The notes: generated from the letters alone by a model not told the origin. 64,000 bases of DNA from Candidatus Rifleibacteriota bacterium (GCA_900772775.1 CAAGRW010000134.1:1-64000); one strand, 5' to 3'; shown: positions 1 to 9,024, counted from the stretch's first letter. Translations and numbers: made by a program.

Positions 1-204
1 GAAATAAAGTGGGATGATAAATCGAAATTTAAGGAGGCTTTGTTTGATAAACTTATAAAAAATGGGAATTATGATATAGACATTAGTACACTGGCTACTG
101 CAGGTGATGATGACAAAAAAGTTGTTACCGCAGGGACAAGTACTTTTTACTTAGTTAAAGAAGACTCTCAATGGAAAATAGACATTATGAAGTCTGAACT
201 TTAG
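1..204 (+). CDS. C-terminal part of a lipoprotein-like paralogue (5' truncated)
   Basis: An open frame runs from the first base of the window to a TAG at 202-204 and encodes 67 residues. It ends in LVKEDSQWKIDIMKSEL, which matches the ends of the next three genes (MVKEDGQWKV, LHKEDGAWKV, FYKQDGTWKM). It is therefore inferred to be another member of the same tandem lipoprotein family, with its signal peptide and N-terminal half outside the window. Function is unknown; the fold is guessed to be NTF2/DUF4878-like from the closing KEDGxWK strand. Confidence 0.7.
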   Translation, partial: EIKWDDKSKFKEALFDKLIKNGNYDIDISTLATAGDDDKKVVTAGTSTFYLVKEDSQWKIDIMKSEL

Positions 205-263
205 AATTTGTATATAATCTGTATTAACATACAGCTATAGATTACTTCTAGCAATGTCTATCA

Positions 264-303
264 AAAAAAGGCAGCTTGTACTTATAGTCAAGCTGCTTTT
301 TTT
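264..303 (+). terminator. Intrinsic terminator after the truncated lipoprotein gene
   Basis: GCAGCTTG (271-278) pairs with CAAGCTGC (289-296) and is followed by a run of seven or more T. It separates the truncated first gene from the next paralogue. Confidence 0.8.
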
Positions 304-347
304 GTGGGATAGTTAGGTTATCACTTGAGAAAGTTGGTGCTCGTTTT

Positions 348-884
348 ATGATATATAAAAAAATATGCCGCAATTTGTGCTTAGCTTTTGCTGTAGTTGC
401 TATTTTCTTATGTTCAGCCTGTAATGCCAAGACTTCAGCGCAAGCTGAAGAGCAAGAAGCTTTGGCTACTTTCGATAAATTCCTTAAATTGGGCGCTCAG
501 GGAGATCCCAGCGCTTGGAATTTGCTTACTAAGGAAGGCAAAAAAATAGCCTTGGAAATAGTCGCTCAAGGTTATATCGAGGGAATAGCCGAGGATAATG
601 CCGAGGAAGCAGCTAAAATCGATATAGATGAAACTATCGAAAAATTTCGCGGTGAAATGGAAGATCCGGAAAGCGAAATTGCCAGAATGCTCTGGGAAGG
701 CTTAAAAGAAGACATAGCTACTTTAGATAATGGTAAAACAACTACCACTTGGAAAGCCAAAGTTGAAGGCGACAAAGCTTTCTTGACGCCTCCGGATGAT
801 GATACTCCTATGCAAATGGTTAAAGAAGACGGACAGTGGAAAGTGGGCATTTTTGAAACTTTGCGCAGTGTAGGTATACTCTGA
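348..884 (+). CDS. Putative lipoprotein, tandem family member (NTF2/DUF4878-like)
   Basis: 178 residues. A hydrophobic signal segment (about residues 9-24) ends in a lipobox-like CSAC with Cys25, so export and lipidation are likely, although the -3 residue is Cys rather than Leu. The mature part is an acidic helical region with a WNLLTKEGK motif near residue 60, then a short strand region ending MVKEDGQWKVG. This helix-then-strand plan with a closing KEDGxWK resembles NTF2-like/DUF4878 domains; that is inference. It shares motifs with the neighbouring genes at 1-204, 973-1494 and 1519-2580. The role is unknown. Confidence 0.75.
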   Translation: MIYKKICRNLCLAFAVVAIFLCSACNAKTSAQAEEQEALATFDKFLKLGAQGDPSAWNLLTKEGKKIALEIVAQGYIEGIAEDNAEEAAKIDIDETIEKFRGEMEDPESEIARMLWEGLKEDIATLDNGKTTTTWKAKVEGDKAFLTPPDDDTPMQMVKEDGQWKVGIFETLRSVGIL

Positions 885-972
885 GGTAAGATCTAAGTTG
901 GGGGGGTGGAAGATAAGCATTTAAGTTTGCTCATATGTTGGAGCAGGTTTTTATACGGAGTAAATAATAGTT

Positions 973-1494
973 ATGTTAAAAAAAATTAGTCTTTTGCTGG
1001 CTTTTCTAGCTGTTACTTGCTTACTTTCAGCTTGCAGTGGCAGCCAAGACACTGCGGCTATTAGCGCTGAATACGAAACTTTTATGAAGTTATGCCACAG
1101 CGGCAGCAGCGAAATTTGGCAACATCTCACTAAAGAAAGCCGCCGACAGATTATCGATAGCTTTGTACAATTCGAAATTCAACAGCAGCATTCCAAAGAG
1201 AATCCGCAAGCTTTAGCTGCTCAAGCTGAACAAAAGTTAAGCAGCGGATCCGATCAGGCAGCTCAAGAAGGCTTAGCCAATTTTGGTAAAGACATAACCA
1301 ATTTCTATTATGATTTACAAATTGGCAAGCATGGCACAGCTATTAAAGTTGATGGCGACTTTGCCGAAGTAGTCAATGAAGACAAAATGAAATATTTAGA
1401 GTTGCACAAAGAAGACGGCGCTTGGAAAGTTGCTGCCGTAGAGAGCCGCACTACACGCTTTTCTAAACGTCACTTTGGCTCTAAAAGAAAATAG
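973..1494 (+). CDS. Putative lipoprotein, tandem family member
   Basis: 173 residues with a clear lipoprotein signal: Lys-rich start, hydrophobic core, then LSAC with Cys21. The mature domain repeats the family plan: an IWQHLTKESRR motif around residue 50, a Gln-rich helical centre, and a closing LHKEDGAWKV. The C-terminus is basic (SKRHFGSKRK), unlike its siblings. It lies 88 bp after the previous paralogue and 24 bp before the next, so the three are probably co-transcribed. Function is unknown. The similarity to DUF4878/NTF2-like lipoproteins is based on the motif pattern only. Confidence 0.78.
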   Translation: MLKKISLLLAFLAVTCLLSACSGSQDTAAISAEYETFMKLCHSGSSEIWQHLTKESRRQIIDSFVQFEIQQQHSKENPQALAAQAEQKLSSGSDQAAQEGLANFGKDITNFYYDLQIGKHGTAIKVDGDFAEVVNEDKMKYLELHKEDGAWKVAAVESRTTRFSKRHFGSKRK

Positions 1495-1518
1495 TGTTCG
1501 TTCGGAGACAATCTTGCC

Positions 1519-2580
1519 ATGAATAAAAAGATCGGCCTTAGCTTAAGTTTGGCTTTGGCTTTGTGTTTAACTTCCGCTTGTGCGGTAAAAGATAATAAAT
1601 CGCTTTCTCCCGAGCCGGTTGCTAAATCGACTGCTGCTGTAGCGGCAACTTCTGTCGGCACAGACATCAATCAATATAACAATTCTGCCGAAAAAGAAGC
1701 TGTTAAAGCCAATTTACAAGCTTTCTTCCGCTGTGCTAAAGCTCAAGATCCTCGCGCTTGGTTTTATCTTACCGACGAAAGCCAAACTTTGGTCAACAAA
1801 TTTTTAGCCAAAGCTACCGCTTTAGCTGATAAAAAGATTGCTGCCCAGAAAAACAATCAAGAATTAGTTGCTGAAATTGCTGTGGAGATGCAAGATCCTA
1901 CTTCCAAAACAGCAATTAGTTTTTGGCAAGAAAAAGGCCAAGCTGTGGCCGATGAATATGCTACTTTCGATATGGATCCTTCGCAACTTACTATAAAAAT
2001 CGAAGGCGGCGCTGCTAAAATTACTACCGCCAAGGATCCGAGCTTGCTTTTAACTATGTATAGGCAAAGGGGCTTTTGGAAACTTGCCGCCGACTTGCAA
2101 TCTTCCCGCGCTACTTTGGATATGCAAACTTCTGACTATGGAACTAAGTGCGCTTTATTTGATGCCAAAGCAGAAACCGAAGCTGTCAGAAAGTGCTTTA
2201 CCGAAGCTTTGCAATACGCTAAAAAGGGCGATGCCAAATTGTGGAGTCTTTTAGACAATCAGTGTAAAGAGGGCATCTATTCTTTCTTTATTGTCAATAT
2301 GAATAATGGCGCTGAACTCGATTCTGCCAAGATCCAAGAGCTTAAAAGCCAAATAGCCCAAGCTTTTAATGAGCCTAATTCCGAATTGGCCACAGAATTT
2401 TGCCAAGCTAGAGGTCAAGTTTTTGTCAATAATTATGGACAAATAGATCTTAATAAAGGGCGAGTCGATATAAATGTAATTGGTGATTATGCTGAATTTA
2501 TCGACAAAAAAAACAACCAAGTTCTTTTAAGTTTTTATAAGCAAGACGGAACTTGGAAAATGGCTGTACGCAAAATCTAG
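1519..2580 (+). CDS. Two-domain putative lipoprotein, duplicated family module
   Basis: 353 residues with a lipoprotein signal ending TSAC (Cys20). The mature protein holds two copies of the module seen singly in the upstream genes. Copy 1 (about 55-195) has RAWFYLTDESQ and closes YRQRGFWKLA. Copy 2 (about 220-353) has KLWSLLDNQCK and closes YKQDGTWKMA. Internal duplication or fusion of two tandem genes is the simplest history. It is the last gene of the array and is followed by a terminator. Periplasmic-face or surface location is inferred; the ligand and role are unknown. Confidence 0.78.
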   Translation: MNKKIGLSLSLALALCLTSACAVKDNKSLSPEPVAKSTAAVAATSVGTDINQYNNSAEKEAVKANLQAFFRCAKAQDPRAWFYLTDESQTLVNKFLAKATALADKKIAAQKNNQELVAEIAVEMQDPTSKTAISFWQEKGQAVADEYATFDMDPSQLTIKIEGGAAKITTAKDPSLLLTMYRQRGFWKLAADLQSSRATLDMQTSDYGTKCALFDAKAETEAVRKCFTEALQYAKKGDAKLWSLLDNQCKEGIYSFFIVNMNNGAELDSAKIQELKSQIAQAFNEPNSELATEFCQARGQVFVNNYGQIDLNKGRVDINVIGDYAEFIDKKNNQVLLSFYKQDGTWKMAVRKI

Positions 2581-2600
2581 TTTATTTTGCAAACGAAAAA

Positions 2601-2637
2601 CGCGACTTGGTTATAAAACTTCCAAGCCGCATTTTTT
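2601..2637. terminator. Terminator between convergent units
   Basis: GCGACTTGG (2602-2610) pairs with CCAAGCCGC (2622-2630) with one mismatch, followed by ATTTTTTT. It lies between the lipoprotein array (+) and the convergent 129-aa gene (-). Confidence 0.7.
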
Positions 2638-2673
2638 TATAAATATTAATTGTAATTTTTTCACCGATATAAC

Positions 2674-3063
2674 CTACAGCTGCCCGTCAGCGTAGGCTAT
2701 ATCATCAGTTAACTGTCGAACGTATTCTGCATAACTAATACCAAGCTGACTGAAATCCGTTGAAAAAACTTGGCTATTGTATTCAGCTTCAGTAATTGAA
2801 GCAAGCTTCTTACGCAAACACTCGACAAAAGCTTGACTTTGCGTTTTATTAGCCACGTCTTCAAAGACTTCTCCCAGCCAGAAAAATTCTTCAATAGAAC
2901 AATCTGTTAAGAAAAAATCGATAGTATCTTGCATGCTCTTAGACATGATAGATATTTCTTGGGCCCAACACTCTTGCAAACCAAATTCATCGTTGACATT
3001 TAGTTGCAAACGTTTAGCTAGCATTGATCTTAGTTTACGCATGTTAGCTTTTAATGTCGCCAA
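2674..3063 (-). CDS. Unknown 129-aa protein, last gene of the amrS operon
   Basis: 129 residues, predicted mostly helical, with no signal peptide or membrane segment. Notable text includes FWLGEVFEDVANKTQSQAF in the centre. Its ATG lies inside the 3' end of the preceding 135-aa gene (20-bp overlap), so translation is probably coupled. I do not recognise the family. The acidic helical make-up and paired small genes are loosely reminiscent of polymorphic-toxin immunity proteins, but no toxin is adjacent and this is only a guess. Confidence 0.6.
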   Translation of the reverse strand: MATLKANMRKLRSMLAKRLQLNVNDEFGLQECWAQEISIMSKSMQDTIDFFLTDCSIEEFFWLGEVFEDVANKTQSQAFVECLRKKLASITEAEYNSQVFSTDFSQLGISYAEYVRQLTDDIAYADGQL

Positions 3064-3451
3064 AGGAAAGTTGGTCTACTGTTTTACTAATCGGAGATGA
3101 GAGAACGTTATAAAGAGCGTCTTCTAGCTCCAAATTAAGTTTGTGCCTATAGTTTAGGTAGTATGAGATAACAAAAGCCTTATAAACGTCTCCCAAAGTA
3201 ACATATTCGAACTCTTTGCCCAATCCATAAAAATTACCATTGGGAATATTAAGCTTACCGACGATGTCTTCCACAACTTCTTCAATTGCTAGGCAATGGT
3301 TGATATGAGCAAATTTTAACTGCTTAGTAAGCTCTTTCTTGGGAAAAAGCTTGATAATGTCAGAAATATAATTGTTAGTCTCTTGAGCTATATAAACGAG
3401 AAGACTACACACATAGTGGAGATCGCTTTCCATATTGAAAGTAAACTTCAT
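3044..3451 (-). CDS. Unknown 135-aa protein coupled to amrS
   Basis: 135 residues, probably soluble and largely helical. Its start codon shares an ATGA overlap (3448-3451) with the stop of the radical SAM gene, and its own end overlaps the next gene by 20 bp, so all three are read as one translationally coupled unit. It has short acidic stretches such as AIEEVVEDIVGKL, no Cys-rich motif, and no family that I recognise. The coupling could mean a shared function with AmrS or just compact packing. Confidence 0.6.
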   Translation of the reverse strand: MKFTFNMESDLHYVCSLLVYIAQETNNYISDIIKLFPKKELTKQLKFAHINHCLAIEEVVEDIVGKLNIPNGNFYGLGKEFEYVTLGDVYKAFVISYYLNYRHKLNLELEDALYNVLSSPISKTVDQLSFGDIKS

Positions 3452-4503
3452 GCAAATACTCCAGGCAATGGCGTGGCGCAGGCTTGGCAGCAGCCTTTGG
3501 TGGCGTCGAAATCTTTGTATTCAATTAAATTGAGCAAGCGTTCAATCAGCAAACGGCCGCATTTGGTGCAATAGGTCGACTGGCTGGCTGGGTCGGCGAT
3601 ATTGCCTGTATAAACGTAGTGTAAGCCAACTTCTAAAGCTATTTTTCTGGCTTTAAATAACGTTTCTGGTGGAGTGCTCTCTCTGTCGCGCATAAGGTGG
3701 GCCGGATGGAAAGCGCTAAAGTGAAGCGGCACGTCAGGGCCCAGTTCTCTATAAATCCATTGGCTTAAATCTTTTATTTCTTGCTCTGAATCATTTAAAC
3801 CGGGAATAATTAAAGTAGTCAGCTCCAGCCAACACTTAGTATGTTCTTTAACATAGATAATTGTATCTAAAATAGGTTTAATGTCAGCTTGGCAATAGTC
3901 TTTGTAAAATTTGGGATTGAAAGCTTTTAAGTCGATATTGGCTGCGTCCATATGCGAGAAAAATTCAATGCGCGGCTTGGAATTGATATAGCCGGCTGTG
4001 ACGGCCACAGTGCGCAAGCCTAAAGAATGGCATACTTTAGCGCTTTCAATAGCATAATCGGCCCAAATGATGGGATCGTTGTAAGTAAAAGCTACGCTGT
4101 CGCTTTGGTAATTTAGAGCGATAAGGCCCACTTTTTGCGGAGGCATAGGTAAGCCTAATTCTTTTTCGCGGCAGTCTTTAGTAATATGTGAATTTTGGCA
4201 AAACTTACAGCCCATATTGCAGCCCAACGTACCGAAAGAAAGGACGCGGCTTTGAGGCATAAAGTGGTAGAGAGGCTTTTTCTCTATAGGATCGATAGCA
4301 GCGCCGGTAGTTAAGCCAAAAGAAGTGTTGACGATATGCTCGCCATTATTTTGACGAATATAACAAAAGCCGCGCTGCTCGGGAGCCAATTGGCATTGAC
4401 GAGGGCAGAGCATACATTGCAAACGTCCATCAGCTAAGTGCTTTTCCCAACAGTTGGGGATATATCCCGAATTACGCCTAGGTGAATTATCTCGAGCCAA
4501 CAA
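3448..4503 (-). CDS. amrS: AmmeMemoRadiSam-system radical SAM enzyme (AmrS-like)
   Basis: 351 residues. The radical SAM motif CNMGCKFC (Cys95, Cys99, Cys102) would bind the SAM-cleaving 4Fe-4S cluster. An N-terminal cysteine set (Cys30, Cys33, Cys37, Cys47) with the GFC pattern is typical of the AmrS family, homologues of pyruvate-formate-lyase activating enzymes. The TTG start at 4503 is supported by GGGAGG eight bases upstream. In many genomes this enzyme occurs with Memo-like and AMMECR1-like genes; neither is in this window, and two unknown small genes follow instead. The physiological substrate is not established. Confidence 0.88.
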   Translation of the reverse strand: MLARDNSPRRNSGYIPNCWEKHLADGRLQCMLCPRQCQLAPEQRGFCYIRQNNGEHIVNTSFGLTTGAAIDPIEKKPLYHFMPQSRVLSFGTLGCNMGCKFCQNSHITKDCREKELGLPMPPQKVGLIALNYQSDSVAFTYNDPIIWADYAIESAKVCHSLGLRTVAVTAGYINSKPRIEFFSHMDAANIDLKAFNPKFYKDYCQADIKPILDTIIYVKEHTKCWLELTTLIIPGLNDSEQEIKDLSQWIYRELGPDVPLHFSAFHPAHLMRDRESTPPETLFKARKIALEVGLHYVYTGNIADPASQSTYCTKCGRLLIERLLNLIEYKDFDATKGCCQACATPLPGVFA

Positions 4504-4529
4504 GTTCAGAGCCTCCCAAATAAAGTTAA

Positions 4530-4564
4530 AGGCTGCCTAATCTTTATGAAAAGTCAGACAGCCT
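4530..4564 (-). terminator. Possible terminator between ygfK and amrS
   Basis: AGGCTGCCT (4530-4538) and AGACAGCCT (4556-4564) form a 9-bp stem with one wobble. On the minus strand the stem is followed by TTAACTTTATTT, a poor U-tract, so termination may be partial. Confidence 0.5.
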
Positions 4565-4644
4565 CCGTTTTTGTCAAAACTTACCAAGCTACAGCTGAGA
4601 ACATAATCTCAAATTGAGCTTGATAAATGCTTTATATCAGCCAA

Positions 4645-7641
4645 TTAGAAGAGCCAGAGATATTTCTCTTCCAAAGTCTTTAAGAGCTTCTCGAAGTCTT
4701 TGCAAACTTCGTCTTGACCCAAAACGATATGTCTTTCGCTGCCGGGCTCGGCTAAACGAATTTCGTAAACGTTCTTTTCTACACGGAAGAAACCTGGCAA
4801 ATCGCTCTCTTGGAACTCTTTGAGAGTGGCGAAGAGATTAATCTTTTCGCGGAACGGCTCGCTGTTGTAGGGGCAGAAGGTCGTGCAATTGCCGCAGTAG
4901 TTGCACATCTGATCGATATGGAGGATGACGGGCATCTTTTCGCCTTCGATCTCGATGGGCACATAAGCGCGGTTGGGGCAAGCTTGGACGCAATTAGTGC
5001 ATACGGTATTGCAAGACAAGCAACGCTGATTCTCTTGAGCAGCCTGAACGTAAGGAATCATTAAGCCGTGTTTGGCATAAATTTCTTTGACGCGAATTTC
5101 GCTGGCTTGAGGAATAGCGTAAGTGTAAGCGCCCACAATAGCTTGGGCGGCTTTGGTAGCGTCGGCAATGCCTTCAACTACGGTGGCGGGGCCCTTCTTG
5201 GCGTCGCCGATTACGTAAACGTCAGCGTCGGAAATAGCACTCAAGTCTTCGTGCAAAGCTACAGCTCCGCGCTCGTTGAGCTCTAAGCCCTGAGCCTGGA
5301 AGAATTCGCCTTCGACTTTTTCACCGACAGCGGCAATTAAAGCGCTGCAAGGCAAAGCCACTTCTTCTTCGGTTTCGACGGGAGCGCGACGGCCAGATTC
5401 GTCAGCCTTACCCAAGACGACTTTACGGCAAATGAGCTTGCCGTCTTCCAAGGACTTGGGAGCTAACAACTCAGCAAATTCAACGCCGTCTTCCAAAGCC
5501 AAAGCCAACTCTTCTTCGTCGGCGGGCATATAGCGACGGGTGCGGCGGTAGACCAATTTTACATTCTTGACGCCGTCAATTCTCTTAGCAGCGCGGGCTG
5601 CGTCCATAGCGGTGTTGCCGCCGCCGACGACGATTACGTCTTCGCCTAAGCCCTCAACTTCGCCAGCTTTGGCTTGACGCAAGAAGTCGATTACGTTGAT
5701 AGCTTCGCCTTTAGCTAAGCGGAGCTGTCCGGGCTTGTAAGCGCCGATAGCGTAGATAACTTTGTTGAAACCGGCTTTTTTGAGCTCGGCTAAAGCGGGA
5801 GCGGCGCTGTTAAGCTTAATTTCGCAGCCCATAGCTTCCAAAAGCTCGGCATCACGTTTGATGGCGCAATCGGAAATACGGAACTGAGGAATGACCCAAG
5901 AGACGATACCGCCGAGCTTGGCGCTCTTCTCAAATATGGTAACGCGGCAATTTTGACGAGCCAGCAAGAAAGCGGCAGCCATACCAGCGGGGCCACCACC
6001 GACGATAGCTACTTTGGGAGCGTCGGCAGCCAAAACGCGCTTGGCGGTTGCATCTTTAATTTCGGCTAAAAGCTCTTCGAAGCCACCGCGAGCAGCTTGC
6101 AATTTGGCTTGACGAATATGTACGGCATCTTCATAGAAGTTGCGGGTACATTTGGTCTGACAGTTGTGAGGGCAAATAGTGCCGGTAATGAAAGGAAGAG
6201 GATTCTTGGCGGTGATTAAGCGCAAAGCTTCCAAGTGACGTCCCTGGCCGACTAAACTGATATATTCGGGAATATCTTGGTGGATAGGGCAGCCGTGGTT
6301 GCAAGGGGAGATGAAGCAACGGAAGCGAGGTACTTTTTCGCCGATTTTGCGAGAAGGCAAAGGCTTAATGGCTTTCAGGTTGCGAGCATTGGTGCGGGCA
6401 TCTTCGGCCATGGTGCTGATCATGCCGACTTTTACGCTGTCAAAAGGCTTGTAGTCTTCTTTGACGAGCTCTTCGGCAATTTGAGTGCAGCGCTGGTAAC
6501 CGCCGGGCTTAAGCAAGGTGGTAGCCAAAGTGATGGGCCAAATGTTAGCTTTGAATAAAGAAACGATATTCAAAGCGTCGGCGCCACCGGAGTAAGAAAT
6601 GCGCATATTGCCATCAAAGGTCTGGCTGATACGCTTGGCCAGCTCCATAGTTAAAGGATATAGGGAGCGGCCGCTCATGTACATTTCGTTGCCGGGCAAC
6701 TCTTTGTGAGCGATGTCTACAGGGAAAGTGTTGGTGAGCTTCAAGCCAAAGCTGACGCCATTTTCGCCGGCCAATTTGAGCAAGCGAGTGAACATAGGTA
6801 CAGCGTCGCTCCATTGCAAGTCGGCTTTGAAGTGGTGATCGTCAAATTCGATATAATCGAAGCCCATCTTGTCCAAAGTGTGGCGAGCGAACTCGTAGCC
6901 CAACAAAGTGGGATTGCACTTTACGAAAGTGTTGAGCTTTTTGGTTTCGATAAGGTAAGAAGCGATGCGCTCAATCTCTTGGGGCGGGCAGCCGTGCAAG
7001 GTGGAAAGAGTGATGGAGCGGCAAACGTGAGGATTGATTTTCTCGACATATTCGGCGCTGACATTGGGCAAACGATCTAAATTATTTAAAGCCCACTGAC
7101 GGCATTCTTGCCAAACTTCGGTCTTGGAAGCGTCTTTTAAACCTTCGATGAAGTTGTCGATCTTGGGAGAGCAAATGCCTTTGAAGTCGTAGCCTACGCT
7201 CATATTGAAGACGAAGCCATTGGGATCGCCCCAGCCGAATTGAGCGCTTAAAAGTTTCAAAGCCCACCAAGCTTTGACATATTCGCCGAAAGCGTCTTGA
7301 ACGCGAAGTTCGGTAGACCACTCGACGTTGTAGCACTCGTCGTTGGCGGCAATACAAGGCTTAGCCACGGGCAAATCTTCGCCGTCCAAAGTCTGGACGG
7401 TCTTAAGCTCGAAGAAACGGCTGCCAGCGAAGTAAGCGGCGATAATATTTTGGCTCAGCTGGGTGTGAGGGCCGGCGGCCGGGCCAAAGGGAGTCTCTAA
7501 GGATTCGCCAAAAATTTCCAACTTTTTGGCTGCAGGCTTAAAGGGGTGATTGATAGAGAAGACGGTGCCCTTTTGCGCATACTCGCTGAGGATGCGGTTC
7601 ATTAAGGGGCCAAAGGCCAAAGGCGTCATTCTGTCGGACAT
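4645..7641 (-). CDS. ygfK: YgfK-type flavin/Fe-S oxidoreductase (putative selenate reductase subunit family)
   Basis: 998 residues, close to the E. coli YgfK length. Residues 30-360 resemble a dihydroorotate-dehydrogenase-like flavin domain. Residues 442-500 carry Cys442, Cys447, Cys451, Cys490, Cys494 and Cys498 in the arrangement of glutamate-synthase small-subunit Fe-S domains (CPIHQDIPEY). GGGPAG at 548-553 and GGGNTAMD at 673-680 are FAD and NAD(P)H dinucleotide sites. Two 4Fe-4S motifs follow (Cys874-Cys888, Cys913-Cys923). The annotation as a selenate reductase subunit is historical; family members are associated with anaerobic purine/urate breakdown. It lies 54 bp after ssnA with an AAGGAG site, so the two form an operon. 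Confidence 0.9.
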   Translation of the reverse strand: MSDRMTPLAFGPLMNRILSEYAQKGTVFSINHPFKPAAKKLEIFGESLETPFGPAAGPHTQLSQNIIAAYFAGSRFFELKTVQTLDGEDLPVAKPCIAANDECYNVEWSTELRVQDAFGEYVKAWWALKLLSAQFGWGDPNGFVFNMSVGYDFKGICSPKIDNFIEGLKDASKTEVWQECRQWALNNLDRLPNVSAEYVEKINPHVCRSITLSTLHGCPPQEIERIASYLIETKKLNTFVKCNPTLLGYEFARHTLDKMGFDYIEFDDHHFKADLQWSDAVPMFTRLLKLAGENGVSFGLKLTNTFPVDIAHKELPGNEMYMSGRSLYPLTMELAKRISQTFDGNMRISYSGGADALNIVSLFKANIWPITLATTLLKPGGYQRCTQIAEELVKEDYKPFDSVKVGMISTMAEDARTNARNLKAIKPLPSRKIGEKVPRFRCFISPCNHGCPIHQDIPEYISLVGQGRHLEALRLITAKNPLPFITGTICPHNCQTKCTRNFYEDAVHIRQAKLQAARGGFEELLAEIKDATAKRVLAADAPKVAIVGGGPAGMAAAFLLARQNCRVTIFEKSAKLGGIVSWVIPQFRISDCAIKRDAELLEAMGCEIKLNSAAPALAELKKAGFNKVIYAIGAYKPGQLRLAKGEAINVIDFLRQAKAGEVEGLGEDVIVVGGGNTAMDAARAAKRIDGVKNVKLVYRRTRRYMPADEEELALALEDGVEFAELLAPKSLEDGKLICRKVVLGKADESGRRAPVETEEEVALPCSALIAAVGEKVEGEFFQAQGLELNERGAVALHEDLSAISDADVYVIGDAKKGPATVVEGIADATKAAQAIVGAYTYAIPQASEIRVKEIYAKHGLMIPYVQAAQENQRCLSCNTVCTNCVQACPNRAYVPIEIEGEKMPVILHIDQMCNYCGNCTTFCPYNSEPFREKINLFATLKEFQESDLPGFFRVEKNVYEIRLAEPGSERHIVLGQDEVCKDFEKLLKTLEEKYLWLF

Positions 7642-7695
7642 GTAAGAAAACTCCTTAAATATTGGTAGGTAGTAGATAAAAGATTAGGTGAAAAA

Positions 7696-9024
7696 TTAAG
7701 CGTTGACAGCTTCCCAAAGCTTAGCGGCGCTGGCGCGGCACTGCTTCATAAGGTCGGCTTCGTCGGCCACCAAGATCTTGCGGTCGGCCATAAGCACTTT
7801 ACCGTTGCAAATGGTGTGAGTTACGGAGCGACCGTTCATACCGAAGAGGATATGGCCATTGCAATTGCTGCCATTCATGGGAGTGAGAGGATCGTAGTCG
7901 GTTACGATTACGTCGGCGTAAGCGCCCTCTTTGAGCACGCCCAAAGGTTTGCGGAAGAAGCGGGCAGCGATCTTAGCGTTGTTTTCAAAGAGCATAGCGG
8001 GAATTTCGCCCCAAGCTACGGTCGGATCGCCAAGGTGGTGTTTGTGGATAATATTGCCAACTTTGTAGCTTTCCAACATGTCGTTGGTGTAGCCGTCGGT
8101 ACCTAAGCCTAAGGTGAGTCCTTCTTTGAAGAGTTGAATGACAGGGCCGCAACCTACAGCGTTACCCATATTGGACTCGGGATTGTGTACAACCATGGTG
8201 TTGGTCTCTTTAAGCAAATGCATTTCGGCGGGACTGACGTGGACGCAGTGGATGGCCAAGGTCTTTTCGCCTAAAATGTTCTGCTCATAGAGGCGCTCGA
8301 CGATACGTTTGCCATATTTGTGCAAGGAATCGGAAACGTCGGAGGGGCCTTCGGCTACGTGAATATGATAACCAGCTTCGCGTCCTTTGTGGTCGGCGCA
8401 GAAAGCTAAAGTCTTGTCACTTAAAGTGAAAGCGGCGTGTAAGCCCATCATGGCGTGGATCATGTCGGAGTCGTCTTTGGCAGCTTCGTTGATCATGCGC
8501 TCATTTTCGAAAACGGATTCTTCCATTTTCTGCTGGCCGTCGCGATCGGACACTTCGTAGCATACGCAAGCGCGTACGCCCAGCTCTTTGGCGGGTTTTA
8601 CGATCTGATCGAGGCTGTAAGGAATGTCGCCATAGCTGGCATGGTGGTCGAAAATAGTGGTGACGCCATTTTTAATGCAATCGGTGAAAACAGCGTAAGC
8701 AGAAAGAAGATCGTTCTCTAAAGTGAGTTTACGGTCGATTCTCCACCACATTCCCTCGAGAATATCGTTGAAGTTTTTAGGATTATAATTAGTAAGAGAG
8801 AGGCCGCGGGCGAAAGCACTGTAAATATGGTTGTGGGCATTGATAAGGCCGGGCATAATGACGCCACCTTTGGCGTCGATAAACTGAGCGTCGCTATATT
8901 TGGCTTTAAGAGCCGCAAAATCGCCCACTTCTTTAATGATGTTTCCTTCGATGGCTACAGCGCCATTCTCGTAGAAACCGTTGTTATCACGGGTGATAAG
9001 TCTTCCGTTACCAACTAAAAGCAT
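7696..9024 (-). CDS. ssnA: SsnA-type amidohydrolase
   Basis: 442 residues of the amidohydrolase (metal-dependent hydrolase) superfamily. The metal site is visible as HNH in GLINAHNHIYSAF, then HIHVAEG, HCVHVS, and the late Asp in GLGTDGYTND. SsnA-family enzymes are placed among guanine deaminase/chlorohydrolase-like proteins and occur with YgfK in purine-catabolic clusters. The start is supported by GAGAGGA eight bases upstream. It is first in the ssnA-ygfK operon. The usual partners (ygeX, ygeY, ygeW, hydA, xdh genes) are not in this window. Confidence 0.9.
   Translation of the reverse strand: MLLVGNGRLITRDNNGFYENGAVAIEGNIIKEVGDFAALKAKYSDAQFIDAKGGVIMPGLINAHNHIYSAFARGLSLTNYNPKNFNDILEGMWWRIDRKLTLENDLLSAYAVFTDCIKNGVTTIFDHHASYGDIPYSLDQIVKPAKELGVRACVCYEVSDRDGQQKMEESVFENERMINEAAKDDSDMIHAMMGLHAAFTLSDKTLAFCADHKGREAGYHIHVAEGPSDVSDSLHKYGKRIVERLYEQNILGEKTLAIHCVHVSPAEMHLLKETNTMVVHNPESNMGNAVGCGPVIQLFKEGLTLGLGTDGYTNDMLESYKVGNIIHKHHLGDPTVAWGEIPAMLFENNAKIAARFFRKPLGVLKEGAYADVIVTDYDPLTPMNGSNCNGHILFGMNGRSVTHTICNGKVLMADRKILVADEADLMKQCRASAAKLWEAVNA

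Noticed and set aside
2674..3451. Polymorphic-toxin immunity gene pair
   Set aside because: Only a vague resemblance in composition; no toxin, Rhs or CDI gene is nearby, and the pair is coupled to amrS.
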